This document shows positions 33,053 through 41,040 of a stretch of 64,000 nucleotides of DNA, in pieces. The notes below the pieces were generated by a model. That model saw only the letters and a list, made by a program, of their open reading frames with translations. It had not been told where the DNA came from and did no database searches. Position numbers and translations under genes: made by a program. Numbering within the stretch: position 1 is the stretch's first letter; every line of letters starts with the position of its first letter. Origin of the DNA: Providencia sp. R33 (GTDB taxonomy: Bacteria > Pseudomonadota > Gammaproteobacteria > Enterobacterales > Enterobacteriaceae); NCBI RefSeq assembly GCF_019343475.1, contig NZ_CP072453.1, positions 2,852,001 through 2,916,000 of the forward strand, in the 5' to 3' direction.

Positions 33053-33310
33053 CCATTTTCCTCAAAGAAAAATAGTCCTTATTATTCAATTAGATAAATG
33101 ATGTATCTATCTAGTTTTTATTCCCAAAATAAGTTCATTCAATTTTTTTGTCTATCTTTGTGAATAACCTTTACTTTTTATTGAATAAGCAAATCGCTAC
33201 TATAAGCCCATCAAATGATTTCTAGCCAATTAGTGCTAAAAATAACTTTATAAAGCGACATATATCGCAATTAACTAACATTTAATGACTTATTAGTCTG
33301 GAGAATCTCG

Positions 33311-33706
33311 ATGAAAAATTTAGAAAGTGGTGCGATATTATTGGCCCGTATCATGATGCCAATCCTATTTATTGTCGCTGGATATGGAAAACTCGGTGAT
33401 GCCTACGCAGGCACACAACAATATATGCAAGCAATGGGTGTTCCCGGCTTCTTATTACCGTTAACAATTTTATTAGAATTAGGCGGCGGATTAGCGGTTC
33501 TGTTTGGTTTCTTAACGCGCACTGTTGCTTTGTTCACTGCGGGCTTCACCGTATTAACCGCATTAATGTTCCACATTGATTTTAGTGTGGCACCAAACAG
33601 CTTGATGTTTATGAAGAACTTTACTATCGCAGGCGGTTTCTTACTGTTAGCGGTCACAGGCCCTGGTAAATTTAGTATCGATCATTTACTCGGCAAAAAA
33701 TGGTAA
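33311..33706 (+). CDS. yqjF: DoxX-family membrane protein YqjF
   Basis: 131 residues with four membrane helices. DoxX signature: LLARIMMPILFIVAGYGKLGD at about 10-30, LEL GGGLAVLFGFLTR (56-70), and a C-terminal ITGPGKFSID-like end. E. coli YqjF (130 residues) is induced by aromatic compounds through YhaJ, whose gene is the next one downstream here, though on the opposite strand. It has its own 258-bp upstream gap and terminator, so it is a separate unit from yqjDEK. Confidence 0.9.
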   Translation: MKNLESGAILLARIMMPILFIVAGYGKLGDAYAGTQQYMQAMGVPGFLLPLTILLELGGGLAVLFGFLTRTVALFTAGFTVLTALMFHIDFSVAPNSLMFMKNFTIAGGFLLLAVTGPGKFSIDHLLGKKW

Positions 33707-33758
33707 TACGCGTTTCATATCACCCTTATTGATTTAATTTCATTTGTTTGTCCAATTT

Positions 33759-33783
33759 TACCTCCTTCGGGAGGTATTTTTTT
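33759..33783 (+). terminator. Terminator of yqjF
   Basis: ACCTCC (33760-33765), a TTCG tetraloop and GGAGGT (33770-33775), followed by ATTTTTTT. Confidence 0.88.
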
Positions 33784-33940
33784 GCCTAAAATAAAGATTT
33801 TGAACCAGTTGAAGGGGAAATATAGGTAAAAATTATGTAGGAAAGCCTTATTTATTCTTTTAGTTTATAAGCCAAGTCTAAATATCAGGCTGAGATTGTT
33901 TTACTTTTTTGAATCATAGCTAGTTAACCGCACTCGTAAA

Positions 33941-34113
33941 CTCTAAATAGTTTGAGTTGTCGGCAATAATGGGGTTCTAAAACTGCTATTAACTTCTAAA
34001 TAATTCGTGCTGTAGCAAAGCGGCAAGCTTGCTAATCCCTAGGAGCATACATGAGTATGTGACTAGGGTTAGGAAGTGATGCCAACAAAGCTACAGTGCG
34101 GAGTATGACGACG
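33941..34113. repeat. ERIC element (full copy 33995-34113) with a partial left-end copy before it
   Basis: From 33995 the sequence follows the ERIC consensus: TCTAAATAATTCG start, a GCGGCAAG block, then CCCTAGGAGCATACATGAGTATGTGACTAGGG (conserved central hairpin) and GATGCCAACAAAGC to GAGTATGACG. A second ERIC left end (TCTAAATAGTTTGAGTTGTCGGCAA) precedes it at 33941-33985. The element ends exactly at the stop codon of yhaJ. Confidence 0.9.
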
Positions 34114-35007
34114 TTATGAACGAAATAATTTGGGGATCTCACGCAAACACCACGACTTCGCCTCCCCCATACTATCCCTGCGCCACGCCATAATAATCGT
34201 CGTCTCATGGCTAAACTCCGCCCCGACGACTTTCAAGCGCCCTTCGCGGATATCTTGCTCTACTAACGGATACGGCATCGTCGCCACGCCAAGCCCTGCC
34301 AATAATGCATTACGCTTATCCTCGATACTTGATACCGTTAAACGCTGCTGCTTATCCAGCAACTGTACGGTGATCACAGGGCGTTCACGGGCAGTATCCG
34401 CTACCGCTATCCCACGGTATTTCACCCGAGTTGCATCAGAAAGTGGCTCGGGTTCTTGATGAATCGGATGATCAGGGCTTGCCACATAAATATGGTTAAT
34501 GGTGTATAACGGTTTTGAGTTAATCTCTGATGACGAACGAAAGTGCATATCAGGTGCAATCACAATGTCCGCCTTACCACTTTCTAGGCGCTCCCATGCC
34601 CCTGCCAGCACTTCTGTAATCAATGATAATTGCGTTTCTGACTTCTCAGCCAAACGCTCCACCAGCGGAAATAATGACTGTGCTGGCACCAATGCCTCAC
34701 AAATAATCGTTAAATGCGTTTCCCAACCTTTTGCTAACGCTTCCGCATCTGATGTCAACTTATCCGCCGCTTCAAGTAAAATACGGCCTCTATCCAACAA
34801 CATTCTGCCGACATTGGTAAATTTGGTTCTATGTCCTGAACGGTCAAACAAAATTACATCGAGCTCTTCTTCTAACTTTTGCATGGTATAGCTTAGCGCG
34901 GATGGCACTCGACCTAACTCCTCTGCTGCCGCTGCAAAACTGCCACGTCGGTCGATTGCATCCATCACCCTTAATGATTCAAGCGTTAATGCTCTCTCTT
35001 TACTCAT
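34114..35007 (-). CDS. yhaJ: LysR-type regulator YhaJ
   Basis: 297 residues. N-terminal winged HTH (SLRVMDAIDRRGSFAAAAEELGRVPSALSYTMQKLEEEL, about 10-48), then a LysR substrate-binding domain. The length and the SALSYTMQKLE recognition helix match E. coli YhaJ, which regulates yqjF in response to nitroaromatic compounds and also affects virulence genes in pathogenic strains. It is divergent from yhaK (122 bases apart) and lies next to yqjF, as in E. coli without the intervening yqjG-yhaI genes. An ERIC element abuts its 3' end. Confidence 0.9.
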   Translation of the reverse strand: MSKERALTLESLRVMDAIDRRGSFAAAAEELGRVPSALSYTMQKLEEELDVILFDRSGHRTKFTNVGRMLLDRGRILLEAADKLTSDAEALAKGWETHLTIICEALVPAQSLFPLVERLAEKSETQLSLITEVLAGAWERLESGKADIVIAPDMHFRSSSEINSKPLYTINHIYVASPDHPIHQEPEPLSDATRVKYRGIAVADTARERPVITVQLLDKQQRLTVSSIEDKRNALLAGLGVATMPYPLVEQDIREGRLKVVGAEFSHETTIIMAWRRDSMGEAKSWCLREIPKLFRS

Positions 35008-35128
35008 GATGTATCTCTTTCAGGAAATTTGAATAAGGGAAACAGATTAACTGGCTAACAATTCAACGTCCAGCTGTTTATTATAACAATAGATTATTAA
35101 CTTACTATTTGGATGAGGGTTAACCATT

Positions 35129-35836
35129 ATGATGACATTGAGACCCGTTAACCATTGCGGAAAAGCAGACTATGGTTGGCTACAAGCTCGCTATGCTTTT
35201 TCTTTCGGCCACTATTTTGACCCTGATTTTATGGGATTCAAAACACTAAGAGTGCTGAATCAAGAGGTTATAGCGCCGCAAAACTCATTACAGCCAAGAA
35301 TGTATCCCCATGTCGATATCTTAAATATCGTCCTAAAAGGACATGCGCAATACCGCGATAGTTTAGGGAATACCATTGATGCAAATGGAGGTGACTGCGT
35401 GCGCTTTTCACCTCGCCCAGACTTGAGTTATAGCGAGCAAAATGTCTGCCCACAGACACCATTAACACGCTTGCAGCTCTGGTTAAATGCTTGCCCACAA
35501 CAAGAGTCATTACCATTGCAAAAAGTGACAATTTCTGAAGATGAAAATTGCCTTGTGGCATCGCCAGATGGCGAAAAAAACAGCATTCAGCTACGTCAAC
35601 AAATTTGGATAAACCAAATTCACTTAGCACCAGAATCATCATCGGTGATGTCCATAAAAGGCGAGAATGCCTTTTTGCAATCAATACATGGCGGCGCGAC
35701 GTTGCGTAATAAACATGGCGAAACGTTAACTATGAGCTGTAATGATGGGGTCTTTTTGCAAAACGAAGACGAGTTTGAAATTACCGCTGATAAAGATTTT
35801 CGTGGTTTATTGATTGACCTCGGTGAACAAAACTAA
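35129..35836 (+). CDS. yhaK: Pirin-family protein YhaK
   Basis: 235 residues, like E. coli YhaK (233). Bicupin fold: the first cupin has SFGHYFDPDFMGFKTLRVLN and MYPHVDILNIVLKGHAQYRDSLGN, where pirins bind metal through His/Glu near PHxDxE. The second cupin is shorter. YhaK is proposed as a redox or nitrosative-stress sensor rather than a quercetinase. It is divergent from yhaJ. A perfect inverted repeat pair follows the gene. Confidence 0.9.
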   Translation: MMTLRPVNHCGKADYGWLQARYAFSFGHYFDPDFMGFKTLRVLNQEVIAPQNSLQPRMYPHVDILNIVLKGHAQYRDSLGNTIDANGGDCVRFSPRPDLSYSEQNVCPQTPLTRLQLWLNACPQQESLPLQKVTISEDENCLVASPDGEKNSIQLRQQIWINQIHLAPESSSVMSIKGENAFLQSIHGGATLRNKHGETLTMSCNDGVFLQNEDEFEITADKDFRGLLIDLGEQN

Positions 35837-35871
35837 GTTTACCGCCAACTTCCTGTCGCCTAAAACCAAAA

Positions 35872-35925
35872 TCCCTCGTATTTTATCAAGTACGAGGGAA
35901 AATTTGCGAACCGATTCGCAAATTT
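35872..35925. repeat. Two adjacent perfect inverted repeats between yhaK and the BglG-type regulator
   Basis: TCCCTCGTA (35872-35880) pairs with TACGAGGGA (35891-35899). Directly after it, AAATTTGCGAA (35900-35910) pairs with TTCGCAAATTT (35915-35925) around CCGA. The first may end yhaK transcription. The second is a compact 26-bp palindrome that could be a terminator or an operator for the regulator gene 120 bases downstream. Confidence 0.6.
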
Positions 35926-36044
35926 AATCATTTACATATCCTATATATTGACAACCCTGTGATAGAGTCCAGCCATTAGCGAGTGAGAAATTTACCCTTT
36001 TTTCACTCAATGGCTTTTTTCGTTTTGATTTTAAAGGTGTTTTC

Positions 36045-37982
36045 GTGGCGCTATTCACTCAACAACGGCACAATCAAATTTTTGCCCAAATTCTCAATGA
36101 GGTTGTTCCTCAAGATGAACTTGCCAAACGTTTTTCTGTTTCAACGCGGACAATTCGTTCTGATATCAATGAAATCAATGAATTGATTGAAGAATATCAC
36201 GCGCATATCGTGTATGAGCGAGGGCGAGGTTATCGTTTAAAAGTTGAAGATGAAACTCTGTTTGCCACTTTTACACAACGTAGCGAAGAAGATAGCGCCA
36301 TTCCCCGCACCAGCAAAGAGCGTATTGATGCGTTGCTATTGAAATTATTAATGTTATCCCTTCCCGTAAAACTTGATGACATTGCGGAAGAGTGGTTCGT
36401 GAGTCGTGGTACTCTACAACAAGATATGGGGGCAGTCCGAGAACAGCTGCAAAAATACCAAATCGCATTGGAAAGCATTCCCCATCAAGGCATTCGCCTC
36501 AATGGCAGTGAATGGGCAATTCGCGCTTGTATGACGGAAACATTATGGCGCCGTTATTCAGAACAAATCACCCCAGATTTAACCACCTTCCGCCCAGATA
36601 GCTTGGATAATTTGGATTTAACCTATATTGATAAAGTGCTTCATAACAGCATGAATCGCTTTGATATTCGTATCAGTAATGAAGGGCATCTCTACCTCGT
36701 TTTTAACTGCGCCGTAACCATTTTACGCATCACACGAGGCCATGAACTCACCACTTCCGTCAAAAATGATGAAACGGAAGAGGTGATCCGCAAAGCCTGT
36801 GATGAAATCTCAAAAGGGCTAATTTACTTTTTAGGCAATGACCTCTCTAATGCAGAGCTGAGTTACTTGCATGATCAAATTATTGCTCAGCGCATTAGCC
36901 ACCAAGACTCTTCCACACAAAAAAGTGGCAGCCACAATGAGCTTTCTGATTATATTTTGAATTATATTAATGAGTTATATAACTATGACTTACGAAATGA
37001 TGAAAAGCTCAAAAAAGATCTCAACACGCATCTTGCTGCGTTGATCACCCGCTTGCAGTACCATATTTCCACGCCAAACCCATTATTATCGGATATAAAA
37101 CAATACTATCCGTTCGCCTATGATGTCACGCTCAGTGCGTTAACCAGTGCAAGTAAGCAATTACTTCCACACCCCATCAGTGAGGATGAACTGGGCTACC
37201 TTGCGGTTCACATCGGTGTGAGCCTTGAGCGTAACTATGGTGCCGGCTCGATACGCCAAACCGAGGTGCTGGTTGTTACCGATGCGGGGAACTCAACGTT
37301 CCGTGTGGTCGAGTCCAAAATTATGCGCGAATTTCCACAATTGAAATTTAGCCGCGGGCTCACCTTGCAAGAATATGAATCGCTGAGTGAAGTGAGTGAG
37401 GATTTTGTGATCACAACGGTACGAATTTCTGAGAAAAACAAGCCTGTTATCAAGATCGCTCCCTTCCCAACACCATACCAATTAGAGCAAGTTGGGCGAC
37501 TCGCGATGGTGGACCAAACTCGCCCTTACATTATCGAGCGTTTTTTTGATGAACGATTTTTTATGGTGATTAACGAAAAAATCAGCCAAGAAGAGCTATT
37601 CCAAACGGTTTGTCATAAATTACAACAAGAAGGCTACGTCACGCCTGAATTTTATCCGTCTTTGCAAGAGCGCGAATCCATCGTATCCACCCTTTTGGGT
37701 GAAGGTATCGCGCTCCCTCATTCATTAGGTTTATTGGCAAACAAGACAGTTGTTGCCACAGTTGTTGCCCCTAAAGGCATTGAATGGAATAAAGAAACCA
37801 AAGAAAACGCCTATGTTATTTTTCTGCTCGCCATCAGTAAGGCAGACTATGAGGAAGCGATGGCAATTTACGATTTATTCGTCACCTTTGTGAAAGAAAA
37901 AACCACCCGCCGCCTTATTAGTGTCAAAAACTTCAATGAATTCCAAGTGATCGCCAAAGATAGCTTGGCAAGGGTGCTATAG
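36045..37982 (+). CDS. BglG/MtlR-type PTS-regulated transcriptional activator
   Basis: 645 residues from GTG 36045 (AAAGGTG upstream). Domain order: HTH_11 (VSTRTIRSDINEINELI, about 30-46), a second helix-turn-helix of Mga type (DDIAEEWFVSRGTLQQDMGAVREQL, about 107-131), PRD1, PRD2 with the conserved ELGYLAVHIGVSLER His, an EIIB-like domain, and an EIIA domain whose IALPHSLG carries the likely phospho-His559. The EIIB-like segment reads VVTDAGNSTFRVVESK and lacks the usual Cys. Such proteins bind DNA and are switched by PTS phosphorylation. It lies just upstream of, and presumably controls, the 38466-44483 operon. Confidence 0.85.
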   Translation: MALFTQQRHNQIFAQILNEVVPQDELAKRFSVSTRTIRSDINEINELIEEYHAHIVYERGRGYRLKVEDETLFATFTQRSEEDSAIPRTSKERIDALLLKLLMLSLPVKLDDIAEEWFVSRGTLQQDMGAVREQLQKYQIALESIPHQGIRLNGSEWAIRACMTETLWRRYSEQITPDLTTFRPDSLDNLDLTYIDKVLHNSMNRFDIRISNEGHLYLVFNCAVTILRITRGHELTTSVKNDETEEVIRKACDEISKGLIYFLGNDLSNAELSYLHDQIIAQRISHQDSSTQKSGSHNELSDYILNYINELYNYDLRNDEKLKKDLNTHLAALITRLQYHISTPNPLLSDIKQYYPFAYDVTLSALTSASKQLLPHPISEDELGYLAVHIGVSLERNYGAGSIRQTEVLVVTDAGNSTFRVVESKIMREFPQLKFSRGLTLQEYESLSEVSEDFVITTVRISEKNKPVIKIAPFPTPYQLEQVGRLAMVDQTRPYIIERFFDERFFMVINEKISQEELFQTVCHKLQQEGYVTPEFYPSLQERESIVSTLLGEGIALPHSLGLLANKTVVATVVAPKGIEWNKETKENAYVIFLLAISKADYEEAMAIYDLFVTFVKEKTTRRLISVKNFNEFQVIAKDSLARVL

Positions 37983-37990
37983 CCCTTATG

Positions 37991-38368
37991 CAACTTCCAC
38001 TTCAAGGTGGAAAAGTGGGAGTTGCCGTCTTTTACGTGATCCTAACCACAACTCTACGAAATCTTTTTCCCTTTATACTCGCTTGTTTTACACCCTAAAT
38101 GGCTAAGTGGAAACCATAATCGTCAGAAGTCGCCTACGCTAATTTTTCATTTCCACTTTCACTTCCAATTATATTTTCCATTTCCAGCTATCACCCATAG
38201 AACATATTTAATTGATTTTATTAATATTAATACTTTTTCACCTCCAAGATAATCGTTTACTGATGATTGATACACGTCAATTTTTCCACTTAACTTCCAA
38301 ATAGGTTAAATAACGAACCAATTTTACTTAATTTAATTTCCAAATTATTTCCACTTCTAAGTGGAAAT
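37991..38368. promoter_or_regulatory. Array of TTCCACTT motifs upstream of the DUF4310-4312 operon
   Basis: The gap between the regulator and its presumed target operon holds at least seven TTCCACTT-like sites in both orientations: around 37995, 38007, 38013, 38105, 38151, 38284, 38349 and 38359. The best is ATTTCCACTT-CT-AAGTGGAAAT (38347-38368), a perfect 10-bp inverted repeat with 2-bp spacer. CAACTTCCACTT (37991-38002) is repeated inverted with one mismatch at 38013-38024. Likely operator sites for the activator encoded next door (inference). Confidence 0.6.
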
Positions 38369-38465
38369 TCACTGCCTGCAAAAATTGCCAATAAGCGTCT
38401 AATGTATAAGACATGAAGGAACAGAGTAGTTTAACTAGCAATATTACTTTGGATTTTAAATAGTT

Positions 38466-38804
38466 ATGAGTGAATCAGTTGTCGTTTTTCAAATGTTAGA
38501 GCACGACCTTGATATTGATGAGGTCACACAAAAACTGCTGGCAGTGATTACTGACTGGCTCAAGCAAGAGGACTGCTACACCACCGATGTACAACAACAA
38601 ATGTTGGAGTCTCATCTACGTGCCATGGTAGCGAGAGCGAAAACTGGCGAAGCATTACCGGAGGTTGATATCAGTCTATTCGATGAAATTTCTCAACATT
38701 CGATTGCATTAGCTCAGCGGGTTGTCGATACGCTCCCCGGCTTAGCACCAGAAGAGACATATTTGCTTTCTGTTCACTTTGAAGTCGTTCGTTCAAATGA
38801 TTAA
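38466..38804 (+). CDS. PRD-domain protein (stand-alone; EF_0829/AHA_3910-type family)
   Basis: 112 residues with a single PTS-regulation-domain fold: HDLDIDEVTQKLLAVITDWLKQ at the start, ESHLRAMVARAKTGEALPEVD in the middle (His near 55), and EETYLLSVHFEVVRSND at the end (conserved His). No DNA-binding domain. It is the first gene of a conserved gene set seen in Enterococcus, Aeromonas and some enterobacteria. It might sense PTS phosphorylation for the system or interact with the upstream regulator. The ribosome-binding site is weak. Function unknown. Confidence 0.75.
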   Translation: MSESVVVFQMLEHDLDIDEVTQKLLAVITDWLKQEDCYTTDVQQQMLESHLRAMVARAKTGEALPEVDISLFDEISQHSIALAQRVVDTLPGLAPEETYLLSVHFEVVRSND

Positions 38805-38835
38805 TTTTTAAGTTGTAGGATTGGAGAATATTTAT

Positions 38836-39201
38836 ATGAAACAGATCGTTATTGTGATCGGAGACCGTTTAGGTAAAGGGCAAAAAGTTGCTGCAGGCGT
38901 TGAAGCAGCTGGCGGTAAAGCGATTGTTGTACCGGGTGTGGCAGCCGATATGAAACTCGGTGATGTCATGAACGCAGAGCAAGCCGACCTTGGAATTTCA
39001 TTTTGTGGCAGTGGCGGCGCAGGTGCTATCACAGCTCAAACCAAATATGGCTATAAAGCTCGTTATGGGATGCGCTCTATCGAAGAGGGAGAAACCGCAA
39101 TTGCAGAGGGTTGCAATGTATTAGGTTTCGGTTTTATGGACAAGGAAGAGTTAGGCGAGCGCTTAGTTAAAGCATTTAATAAAAAATACGGCAACGCTTA
39201 A
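38836..39201 (+). CDS. SFCGS-family glycine-rich protein
   Basis: 121 residues from ATG 38836 (GGAG upstream); an in-frame TTG at 38821 overlaps the ribosome-binding site. It contains VVIGDRLGKGQKVAAGVEAAGG, which resembles a nucleotide- or sugar-binding loop, and the family's name-giving ISFCGSGGAGAITAQTKYGYKARYGMRSIEEG. Soluble. In sequence order it could be the cytoplasmic EIIB-like partner of the membrane proteins encoded downstream, with the Cys as a phosphorylation site, but that is speculation. The stop overlaps the next start (TAATG). Confidence 0.78.
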   Translation: MKQIVIVIGDRLGKGQKVAAGVEAAGGKAIVVPGVAADMKLGDVMNAEQADLGISFCGSGGAGAITAQTKYGYKARYGMRSIEEGETAIAEGCNVLGFGFMDKEELGERLVKAFNKKYGNA

Positions 39202-39497
39202 TGAAAAAATCGATCGAAACGACAGTACGGGTGACAGGGCAAGGCGACACCAAGCAAAAAGCCATTGCGGACGCCTTAAATTCGATTCAAAAAACCGTAC
39301 TGAAAAACAGCACAGACATCATCCTGCGGATAGAACCAAAGGATGTTGAGGTTGTTAGTGCTCACTCGCACTCGCGGACAGAAAAATTTCTCTTCATCTT
39401 TTTGCCACGCAAACGTGAACATTTCCGTGTTGTACTCGACGTTTCGCTGGATGTTACCTTACTTTCTGTCAACGAAATACCATTTACAGAACAATAA
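39201..39497 (+). CDS. DUF4312 family protein
   Basis: 98 residues, soluble and basic, with an alternating strand-helix pattern: ETTVRVTGQGDTKQKAIADALNSIQ at the start, ILRIEPKDVEVVSAHSHSRTEKFLFIFLPRKREHFRVVLDVSLDV later. It belongs to the small family found between the SFCGS protein and the DUF4311/DUF4310 membrane proteins in the conserved cluster. No motif tells its function. Translationally coupled to the upstream gene. Confidence 0.78.
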   Translation: MKKSIETTVRVTGQGDTKQKAIADALNSIQKTVLKNSTDIILRIEPKDVEVVSAHSHSRTEKFLFIFLPRKREHFRVVLDVSLDVTLLSVNEIPFTEQ

Positions 39498-39523
39498 TAG
39501 CAATCAGGTCTGGAGTTAATTCC

Positions 39524-40315
39524 ATGAGTGAAACTGCATCTTTTTTAGAAATATTGGGCATGTCCCTCATTATCGGTGGGCTCTGCGGCTTCGGTTTAGG
39601 CGCAGGCGCGGCACGTATGTTCCACGCACCGACCGTACAAGGGATGGGGGCATTTCGTACATTGGGCGAACTTAACGCATGTGAAGGCGACCCAGCATCT
39701 CACTTCTCTTTCGGCTTAGGATTCTTCTTTAACGCATGGGCATCGTCCGTTGCAGCGGGTGCGTTCACCCAAGACGTTGACCACCGTATCATTCCAAACT
39801 GGGGTGCTGCGGCACTACTAACCAAAAACCGTAACGTGGCAGAAACACTGCATAACCCGAAAAAAATGGCGATTGCTTGTGCCATCATCGGGGCATTCGT
39901 GGTGGCATTCTTAAATACCACCGCATCTGCGGTTCCTGCAGCACTGCAAACCACGGCAATTAACGTTCTTGTTCCTGCGGCAAACTTGCTGGTAAATACC
40001 GTGATGCCAGTTATTTTCTGGTTAGCAGCAATGGATGCAGGCCGCCGCTCTGGTTTCTGGGCAACGCTGTTCGGTGGTTGTGCTCAGTTAATCATGGGTA
40101 ACGCTATCCCAGGTTTAGTGTTAGGTATCTTGATTGGTAAAGGCGTTGATGACAACGGCTGGAACCGCATCACACGCACCATGATGATCACTGTCGTTCT
40201 GTTGTTCGTTCTGAGTGGTTTCTTCCGTGAATTTGACCTGAAGATGATCACCTCTTTCAACCTAGACAAACCATTATGGCTTGAATACGTCCACGGACTG
40301 CTGAGCGGGAAATAA
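39524..40315 (+). CDS. DUF4311 family membrane protein
   Basis: 263 residues with about six to seven membrane segments. Conserved stretches: GLCGFGLGAGAARMFHAPTVQGMGAFRTLGELNACEGDPASHFSFGLGFFFNAW near the N-terminus, AWASSVAAGAFTQDVDHRIIPNWGAAALL, and GGCAQLIMGNAIPGLVLGILIGKGVDDNGWNRITRTMM (given in short: G-rich loop with Asp-Asp near 208). It is one half of a two-protein membrane unit with DUF4310, probably the permease of the system. The fold resembles no transporter I can name; a PTS EIIC-like role is conceivable (inference). Confidence 0.78.
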   Translation: MSETASFLEILGMSLIIGGLCGFGLGAGAARMFHAPTVQGMGAFRTLGELNACEGDPASHFSFGLGFFFNAWASSVAAGAFTQDVDHRIIPNWGAAALLTKNRNVAETLHNPKKMAIACAIIGAFVVAFLNTTASAVPAALQTTAINVLVPAANLLVNTVMPVIFWLAAMDAGRRSGFWATLFGGCAQLIMGNAIPGLVLGILIGKGVDDNGWNRITRTMMITVVLLFVLSGFFREFDLKMITSFNLDKPLWLEYVHGLLSGK

Positions 40316-40317
40316 TC

Positions 40318-40968
40318 ATGACAACTGAAATTAATAAAGACGATTTTTGGTACGCAGAATGGTCATTCCCCATCTTTGTTGGGCTGCTATCGGCAGGGAT
40401 CTTCGCAGGTACCCATATGTATGTGGTCTACGGGTTCGGCGCATTTAACGAAGTGGCGTTTGTCGCCATGTTACGTGCAGGGCTCGACACTGGGGTTTAT
40501 GGTGCAGTTGCGGCATTCGGTGCGAGTTTCTTATTCGCTCGAATTATCGAAGGCTCACTGGTGGGGATTTTGGATATCGGTGGCGCACTGCAAACCGGTA
40601 TTGGCCTAGGTGTCCCTGCGTTATTCCTCGCCGCGGGTTGGGATATTTTAGTCACTAACTTCTGGATTTCGTTGCTGACAGGGTTATTCCTTGGCGTGCT
40701 AATCGGCTTACTGATTGTGTTTGCTCGTAAGTTCACCATTGCTCAAGCCAACTCAACCTTTGGTGCTGACGTCATGATGGGTGCGGGTAATACTTCAGGT
40801 CGATTCTTAGGCCCGTTGATTATCTTAGCCGCGATGGCCGCTTCCATTCCAATCGGGATAGGTTCACTGATTGGCGCCCTTATCTTTTACGTATGGCAAA
40901 AACCGGTTGCCGGTGGGGCAATTTTAGGCGCGATGTTATTCGGTTATTTCTTCCCTATCGCTGCTTAA
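40318..40968 (+). CDS. DUF4310 family membrane protein
   Basis: 216 residues with five to six membrane helices: a first helix around FPIFVGLLSAGIFAGTHMYVVYGFG (split by a GTH motif), Gly-rich helices in GVYGAVAAFGASFLFARIIE and ALQTGIGLGVPALFLAAGWDIL, and a C-terminal GGAILGAMLFGYFFPIAA. The start is 2 bases after the DUF4311 stop, so the two are very likely subunits of one complex. A GC-rich palindrome (40979-40998) follows before the catabolic genes. Confidence 0.78.
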   Translation: MTTEINKDDFWYAEWSFPIFVGLLSAGIFAGTHMYVVYGFGAFNEVAFVAMLRAGLDTGVYGAVAAFGASFLFARIIEGSLVGILDIGGALQTGIGLGVPALFLAAGWDILVTNFWISLLTGLFLGVLIGLLIVFARKFTIAQANSTFGADVMMGAGNTSGRFLGPLIILAAMAASIPIGIGSLIGALIFYVWQKPVAGGAILGAMLFGYFFPIAA

Positions 40969-40978
40969 CTCTTATTTT

Positions 40979-40998
40979 CCCGGGGCATATGCCCCGGG
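40979..40998. promoter_or_regulatory. Perfect GC-rich 20-bp palindrome inside the operon
   Basis: CCCGGGGCATATGCCCCGGG is an exact palindrome just after the DUF4310 stop, with TTTTCC before and no T-run after it. As RNA it would form a very stable hairpin. It is probably an RNA stabiliser or attenuator that separates transporter from enzyme expression rather than a full terminator. Confidence 0.55.
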
Positions 40999-41040
40999 TC
41001 ACGAAATAGTATGACGTAAAAACGGATTCAAATACAACAA

